NCBI GenBank assembly: GCA_009667805.1
Contig: CM019066.1
Location: 330,268,619 to 330,332,618, forward strand
Direction: 5' to 3'
DNA: 64,000 nt
DNA from: Leptobrachium leishanense
Lineage: Eukaryota; Chordata; Amphibia; Anura; Megophryidae
Of the stretch, positions 12,301 through 22,750 are shown piece after piece. A program made the translations under genes and the position numbers. Position 1 is the stretch's first letter; the number at the start of each line of letters is the position of its first letter. The notes below the pieces were generated by a model. The model had not been told where the DNA came from and searched no databases. It saw only the letters and a program-made list of their open reading frames with translations.

Positions 12301-15300
12301 GTGATCGCGGCTGGGGTCCTTCCAACGAGCGCACGCGCGGAAACTTTCCCGGCGTCGCTAAAGGAAGGTAAGTATAAACAAAGTTAGGAGAGCAGCTGCA
12401 GGGCCTGTCCGAATGCCGATAGAGCATTCGGATAGGCCCTGCAGCTGCTCTCCGCTCATACTTACCTTCCTTTAGCGACGCCGGGACAGTTTCCGCGCGT
12501 GCGCTCGTTGGAAGGACCCCAGCCGCGATCACGTGGTCGCGGCTGGGGGCCTTCCAACGTGTGCGCGCGCGAAGACTTTCCGGCGTCGCTAAAGGAAGGT
12601 AAGTATGAGCGGAGAGTGAGCTGGGGGGGCATTATCCATGAGCTGGGGGGGCATTATCCATGTGCTAGGGGGGGCATTATCCATGTGCTGGGGGGCAAAT
12701 CCATGAGCTGGGGGGGCATTATCCATGAAGTTGCGGGGCAAATCCACGTGCTGGGGCATATTTCCATGAGCTCTGAGGGGCAGTATCCATGAGCTCTGGG
12801 GGGCAGTATCCATGAGCTGGGGCATATCCATGAGCTGGGGCCTTTATATGAGGTCTGTTCTTATTGGAAAGCGGTCACATGACATAAGTATCGGTGAGTA
12901 CTTGAACAAAAGTATCTGTACTCGGTCTTAAAGTGGTATCGGTGCATCCCTATGTGTGCACATCCATTGCAGCCATCATGGCAGGGTACATCGTGTGAGT
13001 CACATCGTTAGGGTGTTCTTCGGTCAGTCGCAATCTTCCCTCTTCTGACATGTGCTGCAACAAAAACCTATATAAAATGCAATCTAGGGTAATGGTTTTA
13101 AAAAATGCAGGCACCAATGTTTAATTGGTTTCTATTTTCACAGCTCCTTTTATGGTTTACATAGAAATCCAAGGTCAGATAGCCATAGGCTCATATGGTT
13201 TATCTGGCTCCTAAGACAAAATTTCGGTGCTCTTTCATTCGGCGAGCTCAACTTGCAGACCCTGCGGTGAATACAGCATTCACCACAGGGTCCCCAAAGT
13301 GCACTGACTCGATCCGCCGATTGAAAACCGGCAAAAGATCACAGAACGCATTCGACCCCCCCCCCCCCCAAAAAATAAACCGATCTGATAAACCGCCGAA
13401 CGCAGTCGACGGGCTGCCAAGAAAAGCCGACCAGCCGCCGAACTGAGGTACAAAACACAAAAAAACAATGCATGGAAATAGTATAGAAGGTCATATGAAT
13501 GACAATAAAAAGGTCTGTTACAGTATAAAAAAAAGGCATTTAAAAAAAAATTGGATAATATATTAAAAGACTTTTTAGTAAGACTTTGCTGCAATGAAAA
13601 GAATAAATGGTTGAATAAAAATCTAGTAAAAACGGGGAATTTCTTTTTTTTTACTTGAATTGAAAAATAAATTGGAATCAAAAATTTCACCAAAAAAATG
13701 TTTAAATGCCTAGGGGATTCACCTGTTTAAACCTGTCGCATGAAACCACCAAAAATCAGGGCATTTCAGTTGTTCGGTGTTCTCTGAATAAGTTAACGGT
13801 TACTTCTCTATGGGGAATATCACTGCTGCCGAATTGCACCGTATTTCGGTGGCAATTCGCCACTATTTGGCAAAATGCCAGCTTTCTGAATAGCCGAATT
13901 TCACCGTATGGGGAAATTCACAGATCTGTGCAATTCGGTGACCAATTCGGCTCTTTGAATAACCCCTCTAGATTTCTTTCCTAATCACATGCAGTTACGT
14001 CCGACGCGTGATATTATTTGTGGTGACAATAGACTGTCATATACAGACAGTGTATCAGTTTTGTTGCATTATTCTAAGCCTACACCTAATATCTGCCCTA
14101 GATCATTCAGCTGATAGAAGGACAAGCGTCTGCTTACGTATTTGCCAGTCCAGGGTGCAAAAAATGGGACACGTGTGCTCCAGAAGCGATCCTGCATGCA
14201 GTGGGAGGTGAGTGCACCACAATGCTGATACGGTCACTGTGTTATCCTAAACCTTACCTCCTCAAGTTTAGTTGTTACTCCAAACAAATAATGCAAATGG
14301 TGATCAAACAGGTTATTCAATGAATGACATAAATGTTCTGGTTTAATAGCATTAATGCTGATGATTTTTTTTTTTTTTTTTTTTATAATTTACAAAACAA
14401 AAGCAACTTGCATTAAACCAAAAAAAACAACCTTTTTAAGCCCTTATCGCTTGGCGTTTTGTGCCCTGTGGAAGGGTGTTAATGCTGGCAGGGAGTACTA
14501 ATACACCCAGCTGCTGCAGCGGGCCCCTCCTCTGGTTTGCTGACGTGCGTCATTGGTTGCAGGGGGACACAGGTCAGGTCGTCCCGTGGCAGCGATTGAC
14601 ATGCGCAAACTGTTGGGCGTACCTATCGCGGCCCATAGATGCCAGTGGGGTGGGCCATGCCGCCCTGTGGTGTTCAGTCGCACCCGCTGCAGGGATGGCA
14701 TAGTACACCCCGCGGCGGTAACGGGTTAAATGAAATGTAAACACTATCTATGGAACATGCTTAATGAGATGGGTGACCTCATTGAAGAGATACCAAAGAG
14801 TAGGAGCCTTAAATTCATATTTTCAACTGTACAAAGTCAATTTCTTTGGGCCACCACACTAAAACCTGTGTTCTACTAAATTCTTGACTGTTTCTTCCCA
14901 CCGTCTTAGACCGGCCATTGCCTCTTTTACAAGTTTTATCTTAATTGCTGCTATTTGGCGCTGTTTTTGCAACCCAGACAAGTGTCAGCATTTCAAAGAA
15001 ATTCAAACGACTGCAGGAGAAGCTTCATCAGTGAAGAATAATGGTGCTTCCTGAATCACCCCCTTCCTTATGCAGAGATACTCGGTAATGGTTGCACATC
15101 ACACCATCACCAAACAAAGCGCCCTATTTCATGGCTAGTGTAAGAGTAAAAACAGCCGCGAGCTGGCACTTGTGGGATCGAGGAGGAGCCAAAAATTAAT
15201 CGGAAAGGGAGACTGGGTATTATGGAAGCTGAGAACATCTGGCACCAAGATAGAAGAATGAGCTACCGTGGAATATCTCATACTTCTACTCCAAGGTGCA

Positions 15301-17735
15301 AATTAGTATCTGCTATACAAAGTATAGGAGAAAACAAGTTACAGTAAATACGCGGGATGCTCGAGCCACAAGCACAGCTTGCAGCAAGAGTGGAATAACA
15401 ATTCCCGGCATTAAGATATCGTCTTCTGCAGTTATCATAACGTCAGCCTTGGAATAGGGCCCAAATTGTCCCCTTAAATGCAACAGCTGTTGGTAGGAAT
15501 TTCCGTAAGGAATTGGTAATTCATGTCAAAATTGGCCTCGGAACTAGCGCTCTTCCCTTGCCGCATCTAATAAACTCATACATTCTAGCATGTACATCTT
15601 GTAACCGCAAGATTATTCTTTCCAATTCAGCATATATTTCTCAGCAATTTGGAGGTTACTCTAGGATCGAGTTCTATACAGTAAATTAGCTCCCCGGTTA
15701 CATTTGATACTGCTCCTTTAAAAGGGACACGACCACTTACATAAGCTGTAACTAGATCGCTTGTGAATTACGAACAAAACCACCTTCTAAAACACATGCT
15801 GCTCCTTTTATTTTTCTTCTTTTGAAGTAATTGAATGAAAAGGGAAAAATAAAGTAAGATTTTTATCACCAAAAGCTTTGCTTTGTGGCTCTTGTTTATT
15901 TAATCTAAATTATTTAACAGTTAATGAGGGGGAGGAGGGAATGTTTAGATTAGGCAGCAGGAGGTCTCGTGTTCTCCATGGCGGCAGAATGAGATATGAC
16001 AGGGAGCTCAAAAGACTTCTAATCTACCCCCTGGTGATGTCCTTTAAATACATCCCACACAATGCAGTGATTTGAGTCAGTGATCAGTGCATAGACTCCA
16101 TTATATGGCCATTGCCACACAGCAAGTGATGGAAAGATACTGTGGGGGCAGTTTACGTCACAAAACATCGCTAAATGGATGCACCCCGTGCCACATATAG
16201 AGTAAAATATTTTCTTAACTAAGCAAACAAGAGAAAAACAAAGCACAAGATATCAGCAACATAAACACAATAAGGACCTTTCATTTTTTGGTGTTAGTGG
16301 CCCTTTCACCTAGTCATAAAGCAAGGTTCACTTTTTAATAAACCACATGACGCCCTAAAGGATTAAGTCTGGGTGGGGTACCTGCAGTATAGATTTTAAA
16401 TGTTACCCAAGCCTCTGAAAATGGGAGGGTTAATGTTTACAAACAGGAAAGCCAACACAGAAAGCAGCAGCCAACACACAGTCACTTGATGGAGCAGGGA
16501 TAAATGATGGATCTACATCAGCAAACCATGCGGAAGGGATCAAGGAATGGAGACAAAAGGCTTGACAAACATTCTGCCTTTTAGTGGAGTTCTGATTAGG
16601 AAGTGACTATTCCTGCACATCACGGCCCAGCCCTGTATTCATCCTGGTTTTATTCATTCAGCTGGATTTGCCCCAGGGCTGACAGTTGCCACATAGTTCC
16701 ATAAGGTAGTCCAAATCACAAATGGGCAATCAATTTCATGAAGACTGATCTGGTTTCAAGCTGTATGTGTGAGCTAAAGATTTGCTCTGGACACCAGAAC
16801 TTGGAGTGCTAATCTTAGAGCAGGGGTCTCGAGCTCTGCCCCCCCCCCACCCAAATGTTTGCTGAACTGTGACTCCATCCATCTACTGCATTCAAAGAAT
16901 CCTGGGAATCGCAGGTCATCAACATCTCAGGGGGATGGAGTTGACATCCCTGTCCTAGAGAATGGGGCCACCTTCAGCGAGGATTTCATGAAGGGTTATT
17001 CCCAGCATTCACAGACAAGTGGACTCGAGTGTGCTGGGAGTTGGAGACTACAACACCTGGCGTTCTAACCACTGTTAAAATCTGAATTTCTGATCTTGCC
17101 CACAGTGGTAGCCTGTCTGTCGTTCAACATGAATATCTCTTTAAGTCCGGGGTCAGCAACTTTGGCCATCCAGAAGTTTTGGAACTACATTTCCCCTTGA
17201 GCCTCTGCCAACTTAACAAGTAGCTGAGCATCATGGGAGATGTAGTTCCAAAACATCTGGAGGACCGAGGTTGCTGACCACTGTTTTATGTCATGGCAGG
17301 GGTGATTTACTAACATGAAGATATCCTCTCACAGCCCAATTTCCTCCCTGAATACATGCATGTCAGATTGTGTAGGGATAATGTATTTTATAACCATGGC
17401 TACTCTCAATTTGTGATTTTTAAATCCAGTCCCTTCACTTGAGAGGAACACACTGATATTGCATGTTGATGTTGTTTTTAAGTGCTAATGTACTAATGGG
17501 GTACTTTTTTTTTTTTTTCGCTTTTCTCATTCGGGCCATCTTTCTTTTAAGCCATGTTTGTATTTTTTCGTTTTTTGTTTTTGCAGGCAAGCTGACAGAT
17601 ATCCATGGAAACGCATTCGAGTACCACAAGGATGTGAAACACATGAATTCAGCTGGGGTTCTTGCAGCCTTGAGGAATTTCGATTACTATTCATCCCGTG
17701 TTCCTGATTCCGTGAAACAAGCTCTGGTGCCTTAG
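3197..17735 (+). CDS. BPNT1: 3'(2'),5'-bisphosphate nucleotidase 1 (seven exons, 5' end outside window)
   Basis: The enzyme removes the 3'-phosphate from PAP (to AMP) and can act on inositol 1,4-bisphosphate. It is Mg-dependent, lithium-sensitive and cytosolic, and belongs to the inositol-monophosphatase superfamily. Seven coding exons are visible: 3197-3301, 5795-5902, 8584-8632, 8819-8910, 11482-11679, 14102-14207 and 17587-17735. Their GT/AG borders and phases join into one open frame of 258 codons plus TAG. The family's metal ligands are all present: Asp of ANDLQ, Glu of IGEED, both Asp of DPLDGT and the Asp of WDTCAPE. The C-terminus reads ALVP. About 50 N-terminal residues, including the start, are missing to the left; I found no exon for them in 1-3196. 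The identification rests on near-collinear similarity to mammalian BPNT1 and is very secure. Confidence 0.97.
3302..4637 (+). other. BPNT1 intron, left part
   Basis: This intronic stretch runs up to the solo LTR. Apart from the hairpin at 3806-3935 I recognise only AT-rich sequence without coding potential, plus short A/T runs. Confidence 0.6.
3806..3935. repeat. Near-perfect hairpin (foldback MITE)
   Basis: The arms GTTGGTGCTAACTTAACCAG (from 3821) and CTGGTTAAGTTAGCACCAAC (to 3920) belong to a roughly 34-bp essentially perfect inverted repeat. An about 31-nt loop separates them. Weaker outer pairing (GGGGCAGTATTACA / TGTAATATGGCCC) extends the stem. The length and symmetry suit a small MITE that could give a long hairpin transcript from the BPNT1 intron. 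Confidence 0.75.
4633..5564 (+). mobile_element. Solo LTR, TGTCACGG…CCGTGACA, with internal tandem arrays
   Basis: The LTR spans 4638-5559 and is flanked by a perfect 5-bp duplication, ATCAC (4633-4637 and 5560-5564). Its ends TGTCACGG and CCGTGACA are inverted, as in Ty3/gypsy-type LTRs. A TTTAAAA box lies at about 4780. The middle is a tandem array of about eight 34-36-bp units. The distal part (about 5241-5401) is duplicated at 5402-5559, each copy ending in GTGACAA. No internal region or second LTR is present, so it is a solo LTR left by recombination. The open frames across the array are repeat artefacts. Confidence 0.8.
4855..5145. repeat. Minisatellite inside solo LTR, unit about 35 bp
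   Basis: About eight head-to-tail copies of a unit containing CCTGTGTATGACCCTTGGCA, with single-base indels (AACGAACC/AACGAACCC) that shift the frame between copies. It lies in the central part of the solo LTR, where the related LTR at 20505-21020 also carries a tandem array. Confidence 0.85.
5795..5902 (+). CDS. BPNT1: BPNT1 exon
   Basis: 108 nt, phase 0 at both ends, acceptor TGTTTTAG, donor GTATAT. It encodes [20 protein letters not shown] through IKEEE. The leading Asp completes IGEED. Its length of 36 residues equals the corresponding mammalian segment. Confidence 0.95.
5926..7310. mobile_element. Nested repeats: MITE split by an LTR-like insertion
   Basis: The left piece (about 5926-5983: CCAACCCTGTCCTC…TTACCTTGGGG) and the right piece (about 7235-7310: CTGTGCTTCACATATCTGG…CAGGGTTGGGAAACACTG) are the two halves of one repeat. 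A less interrupted copy lies at about 40690-40830. Between them sits about 1.25 kb that looks LTR-retrotransposon derived: TGGTGGCAGCG at 6980-6990 resembles the tRNA-Leu primer-binding site of the 54-57 kb element, and the block ends CCGTGACA. Similar GC-rich segments at about 6915-6975 and 7170-7230 suggest a partly duplicated LTR. Boundaries are approximate. Confidence 0.5.
7311..7846 (+). other. BPNT1 intron, no feature seen
   Basis: Intronic sequence with a C-run near 7765 and an A-run near 7810. I see no exon, hairpin or recognisable repeat. Confidence 0.5.
7851..8284 (+). mobile_element. TTAA-type MITE, subfamily A, copy 2
   Basis: It starts GGCTAGGTTC after TTTA and ends GACCCCAGCC before TTAA (8285-8288), which is close to a TTAA duplication. 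The interior is the reverse complement of 1141-1576. Both lie in BPNT1 introns. Non-coding. Confidence 0.7.
8584..8632 (+). CDS. BPNT1: BPNT1 exon with DPLDGT motif
   Basis: 49 nt, acceptor GTTTTCCAG, donor GTGGGT. It encodes [16 protein letters not shown] plus the first base of Gly. DPLDGT is the signature metal-binding motif of lithium-sensitive phosphatases. The intron that follows is only 186 bp, the shortest visible in this gene. Confidence 0.96.
8819..8910 (+). CDS. BPNT1: BPNT1 exon
   Basis: 92 nt. Together with the preceding 49 nt it makes 47 whole codons. It encodes [20 protein letters not shown] through YYNYQ, close to the mammalian sequence. Donor GTATGG. Confidence 0.95.
8911..9679 (+). 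other. BPNT1 intron, no feature seen
   Basis: Intron sequence before the second hAT copy. I recognise no exon, repeat terminus or hairpin here. Confidence 0.5.
9680..10604 (-). mobile_element. hAT-type non-autonomous transposon, copy 2
   Basis: The element spans 9688-10596 with termini TAGGGCTG and CAGCCCTA. It is flanked by a perfect 8-bp duplication, ATTCAGAA (9680-9687 and 10597-10604). The interior is homologous to copies 1 and 3 (for example GGTTATGTCAGACACAACCA near 9870) and inverted relative to copy 1. Near 10370 a short segment (CGCAGCATCAACCCATCCCT) is tandemly duplicated. No transposase frame is seen. Confidence 0.88.
10605..11481 (+). other. BPNT1 intron, no feature seen
   Basis: AT-rich intron with poly-G and poly-T runs. 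Nothing recognisable beyond the acceptor of the next exon. Confidence 0.5.
11482..11679 (+). CDS. BPNT1: BPNT1 exon (largest)
   Basis: 198 nt, phase 0 at both ends, acceptor ATTCCTTCCAG, donor GTGAGT. It encodes 66 residues from [20 protein letters not shown] to VGGAGNK. The [10 protein letters not shown] and VGGAGNK segments are strongly conserved in the family and contribute to the substrate-binding lobe. Confidence 0.96.
12130..12232 (-). mobile_element. L2-type LINE 3'-tail fragment
   Basis: TTATAAAATGCCAACAAG followed by TAGCGCTGTACAGTGGGAGA is the complement of the L2-type tail seen in full at 63180-63260. Parallel fragments occur at 27322-27440 and 27921-28380. It immediately abuts the palindromic element to its right. 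Confidence 0.6.
12235..12952 (-). mobile_element. Palindromic hAT-like element with 21-bp array, inverted copy
   Basis: It ends GGTATCGGTGCATCCCTA at 12952, the complement of the terminus TAGGGATGCACCGATACC found near 31388 and 32775. From the left it contains a series of nested palindromes built on CCAGCCGCGACCACGTGG and its complement, GCAGCTGCAGGGCC/GGCCCTGCAGCTGC, and CTTCCTTTAGCGACGCCGGG. An array of roughly 21-bp units with CATTATCCATGAGCTGGGGG follows. The 5' TIR is not present, so the copy looks truncated. Non-coding. Confidence 0.7.
13213..13966. mobile_element. MITE of the ATTCAAAG/CTTTGAATAACCC family, copy 1
   Basis: AAATTTCGGTGCTC…TTCATTCGG at the left and CTTTGAATAACCCC at the right match the elements at 52595-53450 and 60560-60995. 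The phrase GACCCTGCGGTGAATACAGC also recurs. The left terminus is eroded. Long A/T runs and a C-run near 13360 interrupt it. The minus-strand open frames here are low-complexity artefacts. Confidence 0.6.
14102..14207 (+). CDS. BPNT1: BPNT1 exon with WDTCAPE motif
   Basis: 106 nt, acceptor TGCCCTAG, donor GTGAGT. It encodes [20 protein letters not shown], then [15 protein letters not shown]. The Asp of WD is the last metal ligand of the fold. The exon ends one base into a Gly codon that the final exon completes. Confidence 0.96.
14208..17120 (+). other. BPNT1 last intron, mostly unassigned
   Basis: It contains a poly-T run (14364-14384) and a GC-rich block at about 14450-14730 (CCCGCGGCGGTAACGGG). 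Otherwise it is unremarkable A/T-rich DNA with no exon or recognisable terminus. A C-run at about 16842 is followed by a small repeat (CTGTGACTCCATCCATCTAC) whose relative appears near 50590-50700. Confidence 0.5.
17146..17288. mobile_element. Foldback repeat GGTCAGCAAC…GTTGCTGACC, copy 1
   Basis: GGGGTCAGCAACTTTGGCC and GACCGAGGTTGCTGACC are inverted ends. The inner arms CCAGAAGTTTTGGAACTACA and TGTAGTTCCAAAACATCTGG also pair, so most of the about 140-bp element folds on itself. Related copies lie at 27166-27300, 47258-47368 and, partially, 63745-63790. Confidence 0.7.
17587..17735 (+). CDS. BPNT1: BPNT1 last coding exon
   Basis: 149 nt including TAG at 17733-17735. The acceptor TTTGTTTTTGCAG follows a strong pyrimidine tract. 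It encodes [20 protein letters not shown], then [11 protein letters not shown] to QALVP. The ending ALVP matches the family's C-terminus exactly. Confidence 0.97.
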
Positions 17736-18085
17736 ATGGCAACGTCTGGGACCATATTCACTGCATCCAACCCAAAACATGGGATGATTTATACCTCCAG
17801 TGCTCTGCAGGCTTTTCAACCGCTACGTTTCTATGGGATGGCCCCTCCGGAGTAGAACTGTCTGCGTCATGTATGTCAAGCAGTCTGGAATGTGAATGTG
17901 GTCCAATGGTACGTGAAGACCCAAGTGCAAAATCTAAGACTTCTGGGCACAAAACTACCATTCCTTTTTATATCTAGTACACTATTTTCCAAAGTAGAAC
18001 CCAATTACATTTCTAAAACATTTCAGGGATCTCCCCCATCCAAATCCAGACTGATGTGTTTAATAAAATCATGGACTGTCATTAT
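17736..18085 (+). other. BPNT1: BPNT1 3' untranslated region (probable)
   Basis: The first canonical AATAAA after the stop is at 18062-18067, giving a predicted 3' end around 18085. No other strong signal lies between. The extent is inferred from this hexamer only. Confidence 0.6.
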
Positions 18086-20499
18086 ATGGACTCCGTGTTT
18101 CATGCAGATACGTCTTCTTTGTAGGGTACATGTTTTTCCACAGATACCGTGAAAGGGTTCTGCGATCTTGAAATGCGCTCTCTGGTGCCCGAGATCGAGT
18201 AAACTTGATCTCTACGTATTCTGGAGGAATGCAGACAGGTTTCAATTATTGCAAATGAAATAAGGATGCTGTAACCATTTGCAAACAAACGTTACAGCAC
18301 ATCAGACGTGACAGCCTATGGAGCTCTTTGAAGTGCTGATACATGTCAGAGTCTCCTTGGGAGAAGTGCAGCAGTCCTAACTGCAATACCACCGTTACCC
18401 AGCACTCTGCTGATCAAAAAGCGCACACAGGCTCTAAAGGAACTATGATATTACAGTGAGTTAACATGGTGTGTTGTGGGTGTACAGGCTCCAAAACCAG
18501 GATTTCAGTGATTTCTAATCCACCAGTATAAAACTGACCACTGCTCTACAACTTAAAAAAAAAAACCTCAGAGGTCCCATGTAGCTCTTCTATACAGGTA
18601 TTTATGGCATATGCTCAGCACATCCAGGGAAATCTATGACCATGTCCTGCTCGGCTGAGCAGCCTCCTAATCTTGAACTGACTGCAGAGGTTGCAAAGGC
18701 CAGGGGTGTACAATGATTGTCTCCAGGTGTTCCTTTTAACTTACATTTTTAATCTCCTGTTTTAACTCCTTCACTACCAAGTTATTTTCCAAAAAACATT
18801 GTCAGGAACCAGTGGAGTGTTGAGAAATCATTTTTATACAGTTACTCAGTAAGGAATATTCCCAGTGTATTTCTTACTGTAATGACCTATTTGGCAGGCA
18901 GATGGCACCCTCTGCTGGCCAAAAGGAGTTACAGCAGTTTGAGCTGCAGCTCGTGGTTCCCTGCATCAGCTGCTGAAAGCCCGATACGTCCGAGCATTCT
19001 TCAGCTGATTTTTAAACCGTTTTACCACCTCGGGCATTATGCCCATAGGGCTAAAACTTATGGGGGGCATCTTTTGCAGCCCGAAACCAAACGAAATTAA
19101 TTTGCAGCAAACAAATTTAATTTGCTTTTGTCCTTCAGAGCTGCAGATCGAGATAACTTTAGATCGGTACTTGATGGTGCCTTTTTTGAAGTCCTGAATT
19201 ATTGCGCTCTCAACAGGGAAGGGGTTAAAAAACCATGACCCATATGATATATTAAGAGTAGAGGCCATGTGTGTCCCAGATTAAAGAAAGGGATTGAGAG
19301 ACCACCATTGAGATTTGTTTCATACCTTGCATGTACAGGGCTGACGCGTTCAAGCATTAAATGACAGTGTGTAGACTGTGTGTAAGTGGCCTATAGAACA
19401 ATGAGCCATAAGCACTGCTGAAAAATTTTATATTTTCACACTCCCCTAATGTCAGGTTGCGGGACGGTAGCCCCCACCTGTGATTACCACCACAATGTTC
19501 CATCATTTGATTGGAGGGAGTTATCTGGTCCTTGTAGATTACATTATGCAAGATAGTGTATTTGTGGATACAAAATACATTAAGGGATTTAATTCGACCT
19601 TATCTATTCTGGGAAATGTTTTGTACCTGATGAACGGCTTTCTGTGTTGCATAACTTTAAATCATAAAGGATATAATTATCGGGGGTGGGGTCCTTAAAG
19701 GTGATCAACTTCTGAATTCTTTCAACAGTTCTGTAAACACAGACGCTTATGAAAAGGTGTATTCGAGTCATTGCGGGTAAAATGCAGACAGCACCTCATG
19801 GTTTATTTTTATAAGCATTGTTTATTAAAATGCCAAATTGTCAATACGGATATAAACCGTGGCTAAAAGAAGACTTATTTAAAAGCTTTAAACTAGCCAG
19901 GTCTATTATTAAATTTAAATTTGCACCTGCAAATTTTTTTTATAAAAATGCTACATTCAATAAACAGAAAATTAAATAAAATTAGTAATTCTTCTCCTGC
20001 ATAGCCATTGGCCAGCAGCTACTGTAAATAAGATATGCAGCTTAACCATTTCAATATTGCTGTATAAAACCAACAGAAATGTTACGCAGGGTGTAAGGGA
20101 GTTGGGAAGGCCTCTTTGGTTGGAGAAGCGGAGTAAAACAAAAAAAAAAAAAAGAATATGAAAAGACACATTTAATGTAATGTAAAAATATAGTTTCGAA
20201 TCCGGACGAGTCACCTTGCAGCCACTGCAGAATATAATGCGCCAATAATGGGTGGTTTAAGAAATTTCCTAATATTAGAACATTATATATATTAAAAAAA
20301 ATCATATTTGACACACAAATGTGTCCGTGCACCCCCCCCCCCCACTTCAGCCACTTACCACCAGGCTTTACGACCGTAAGGTAAAAGAATTAAGACTGGG
20401 TCAAGGTTAGTAATGGGGTTCTCGTTTGGGATAGGGCTATTATTCCTGCTTTAGGGTTAGTATTAGTTATAGGGTTACTAGTTGGGCTTGTTTTAGGAT
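18086..20499. other. Intergenic DNA between BPNT1 and EPRS1, left part
   Basis: No exon, RNA gene or convincing element terminus was recognised. It contains A and C homopolymers (about 18550, 20140, 20331-20343). Confidence 0.5.
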
Positions 20500-21025
20500 T
20501 AGGGTGTCCCGTACCTCCGGTGCCCATCAGCGTCCTCCACGCTGCTCGGTGGACGAGCGCCAGATGAAATGCACGCCAGCGCCGATCACGTGACGGCCAG
20601 AGGAGTGGGGTGCGGTAGGAAGACCCGGCGATTGGGTATATAAGCCCTTCACTCAGCCCAGACCAGCACGCTGACGTGTTTTCACACTCCCACAGTGCTA
20701 CCAAGCGTTTAATATATCTTACTTTGTGTATGACCTCTGGCTTTGACAAACTACTACTCTGGTGTTTTGACCCCTGGCTCTGGCAATTGACTACTCTGGT
20801 GTTTTTACCTCTGGCTCTGGAAATCGTATACTCTGGCGTTTTGACCCCTGGTTCTGTATCATTGTTTATTCAGATATCTGACTTCTAGTTATATATTATA
20901 TATTCTCTTTTCCTGTTTGTTTTCATATACAGTCTCTCTGACCACTCTAAGGATCGGCGGATATAGGGTAACTCTGTGTACAGGGATCTGTTTTCATATA
21001 TCCGTGGGGAATCCGTGACATAGGG
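20500..21025 (+). mobile_element. Solo LTR, TGTCCCG…CCGTGACA
   Basis: The LTR spans 20505-21020 and is flanked by a perfect TAGGG duplication (20500-20504 and 21021-21025). A TATA box (GGGTATATAAG, about 20634-20644) lies about 130 bp from the start, as expected for an LTR promoter. About 100 bp downstream is a tandem array of four roughly 38-bp units (CTCTGGTGTTTTGACCCCTG). It shares terminus style and array position with the solo LTR at 4638-5559. No internal region is present. Confidence 0.8.
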
Positions 21026-21058
21026 TCAACCATAACCCCAGCCCCGAACTCTACACAA

Positions 21059-21101
21059 GAGATTCTGCTCCTTCCTTTTGACCGAAAAGGAGCAGAATCT
21101 A
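21059..21101. repeat. Short hairpin
   Basis: GATTCTGCTCCTT… pairs with AAAAGGAGCAGAATC across a short loop. This is a clean 15-bp stem in intergenic DNA without T-run or other context. Confidence 0.5.
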
Positions 21102-21499
21102 AAATGACACTAGTATGGGCCTAATTGTAATAAAAACAAAAACCTTCTATTGAGTTGTACCCCCCCCCCCATATATATTTTTTTTAACATCCTGTTAGGA
21201 AGCATTTTTTTTAAAACTCAACTTTATTATGGTGTCATAACCCAACACAGCCACAAGGTGGCATCTGTTACTACCATTACTGTATACTATTCTAATTTGG
21301 TTTCCTCTAGTGAGGTCTGCTTAACTCGAACGAGATATTACTAGTGCTGATGTCTTCACAGCTATTGTAAGCCTTTCCTCTCATGGATTTTTGGGGAACA
21401 ATCAAAAGGTGCCAGGTCTGGGGAGGGTGTGTGTCAGTCATCCACCAAATTTTTGGCAACTCAAGTTTTTTGCTCTGCGTTCAGTGAACGCAGAACTCA

Positions 21500-21790
21500 G
21501 CGGTCGCACTTCTTGAAGTCTAACTCATCATGAAGCATTCTCAACATGCTTGTTTTTGGAATGTCAAATTCTTCCACAAGCTTTTTGACAATGGATTGAA
21601 GTTCCGGATCCAGAAATTCCTTAACTTTGGCAACCACGGTCTTATCAGTGGCTGGGGGGGGGGGGGTCTGGGTCCAACTCCTGGTTCATCACAGTAGTCA
21701 AAATGTCCAGACTTGAATCTGCTAAACCACTCTGTTGATGAAAGATGATTTGCGGTTGTACCACTCGAAAAAAATGGTAGAGATTGGCGG
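21500..21790 (-). mobile_element. Decayed mariner-like transposase N-terminal fragment
   Basis: Read on the minus strand, a broken frame gives STEWFSRFKSGHFDYCDEPG. After a G-run it continues ATDKTVVAKVKEFLDPELQ, then VKKLVEEFDIPKTSMLRMLH. This order (WF-RFK-G-x-D segment, linker, helix-turn-helix) is that of mariner transposase DNA-binding domains. Frameshifts and the loss of the catalytic DDE region make it a fossil. The exact family is uncertain. Confidence 0.55.
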
Positions 21791-22013
21791 TGATTATGAG
21801 GAGAAATGCTGAATAACCAAGCTTTCTTTGGGGGGGGGGAATTGAGTTAGCATCATTATTTCATTCATTTTAACCTTACTTTTTGACCTCCAAGTGTAAA
21901 ACACGACAATCCAATTTGTCTGATCAGAGCGTGAAAATCGCATACATGTCATGATTTGATAGATCCCTAGTAGTTTATATGTACACTAAAAGAAAAAAGC
22001 TCCACAGTGTATT

Positions 22014-22750
22014 TGCCAAGGATTTTACCAGTAAGGATACATTGAGATTTCTCTCGTTTAAGTATGTCCTGGGTTCAAGAACAGTGAAGTTTTAGTTGTT
22101 ACAGAAATACAAAGTAATAAATGCAAGATATTAAAAACAAATCTACAGATTATCACAGAAAATAAATATGTAGAAAATCTAGTCATTGTTACATGTACAT
22201 TCTGTATTGAGGTATGTCAATAGGGAGCTCGAGTGACTTAAGACTGGGGGAAGATTTGATGGGGTTTGTGAGGTTATTCCATAATTGCAGTGCTCTGAAA
22301 GAAAACGAGGATCGAGCCACTTTATTTTTGTATTGTGGTATTGCAAGTAAGGTGCAGGTCCTGGATCGGAGGTTATAAAATGAGGGAAGCAGTCTATTCA
22401 GGTAGGATGGCAGCTTCCCAGAAAAGCTCTTAAACACCAGGTTGGAAAGGTGAAGAGTGCATCTAGATTCCAGCGACGCCCAGTTTAGCCACACAATGGT
22501 GTGTCACAATGGTGGGTCATGTAGTTACATTGTAGCACAAAGTGGCAGAATGAGTTATACAATGTAGTAAGTTTATGAAGGTGTGTTTGCGGGGCAGCTG
22601 TATACACTACATCTCCATATTCAATAGCCGGCATAAGCATTTGTTGTACAATCGGCTTTCTTACCGCGGGGCTCAGGCAGGATTTGTTTCTGTACAGGGC
22701 ACCTAGTTTGGGGTAAACTTTAGGGGAGTTTTTCAATGTGGGGGCCAAAG
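22014..22750 (-). mobile_element. LINE 3' end: reverse-transcriptase C-terminus and 3' tail
   Basis: Minus-strand frames encode NKSCLSPAVRKPIVQQMLMP, IEYGDVVYT and LHKLTTLYNSFCHF, then (frameshifted) WLNWASLESRCTLHLSNLVF and NLRSRTCTLL. This is the typical C-terminal region of a CR1/L2/Rex-clade LINE. It is followed by the 3' tail CAGGACATACTTAAACGAGA, then GAAATCTCAATGTATCCTTA. The same tail occurs on the SINE at 48655-48835 and at 23440-23500. The element is 5'-truncated and disabled. Confidence 0.65.

Noticed and set aside
12235..12600. Palindromes as a bacterial-type terminator or replication origin
   Set aside because: They are part of a repeated transposon found three times in this nuclear window.
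13280..13693. 137-codon minus-strand frame rich in Phe
   Set aside because: Low-complexity translation of A-rich MITE DNA.
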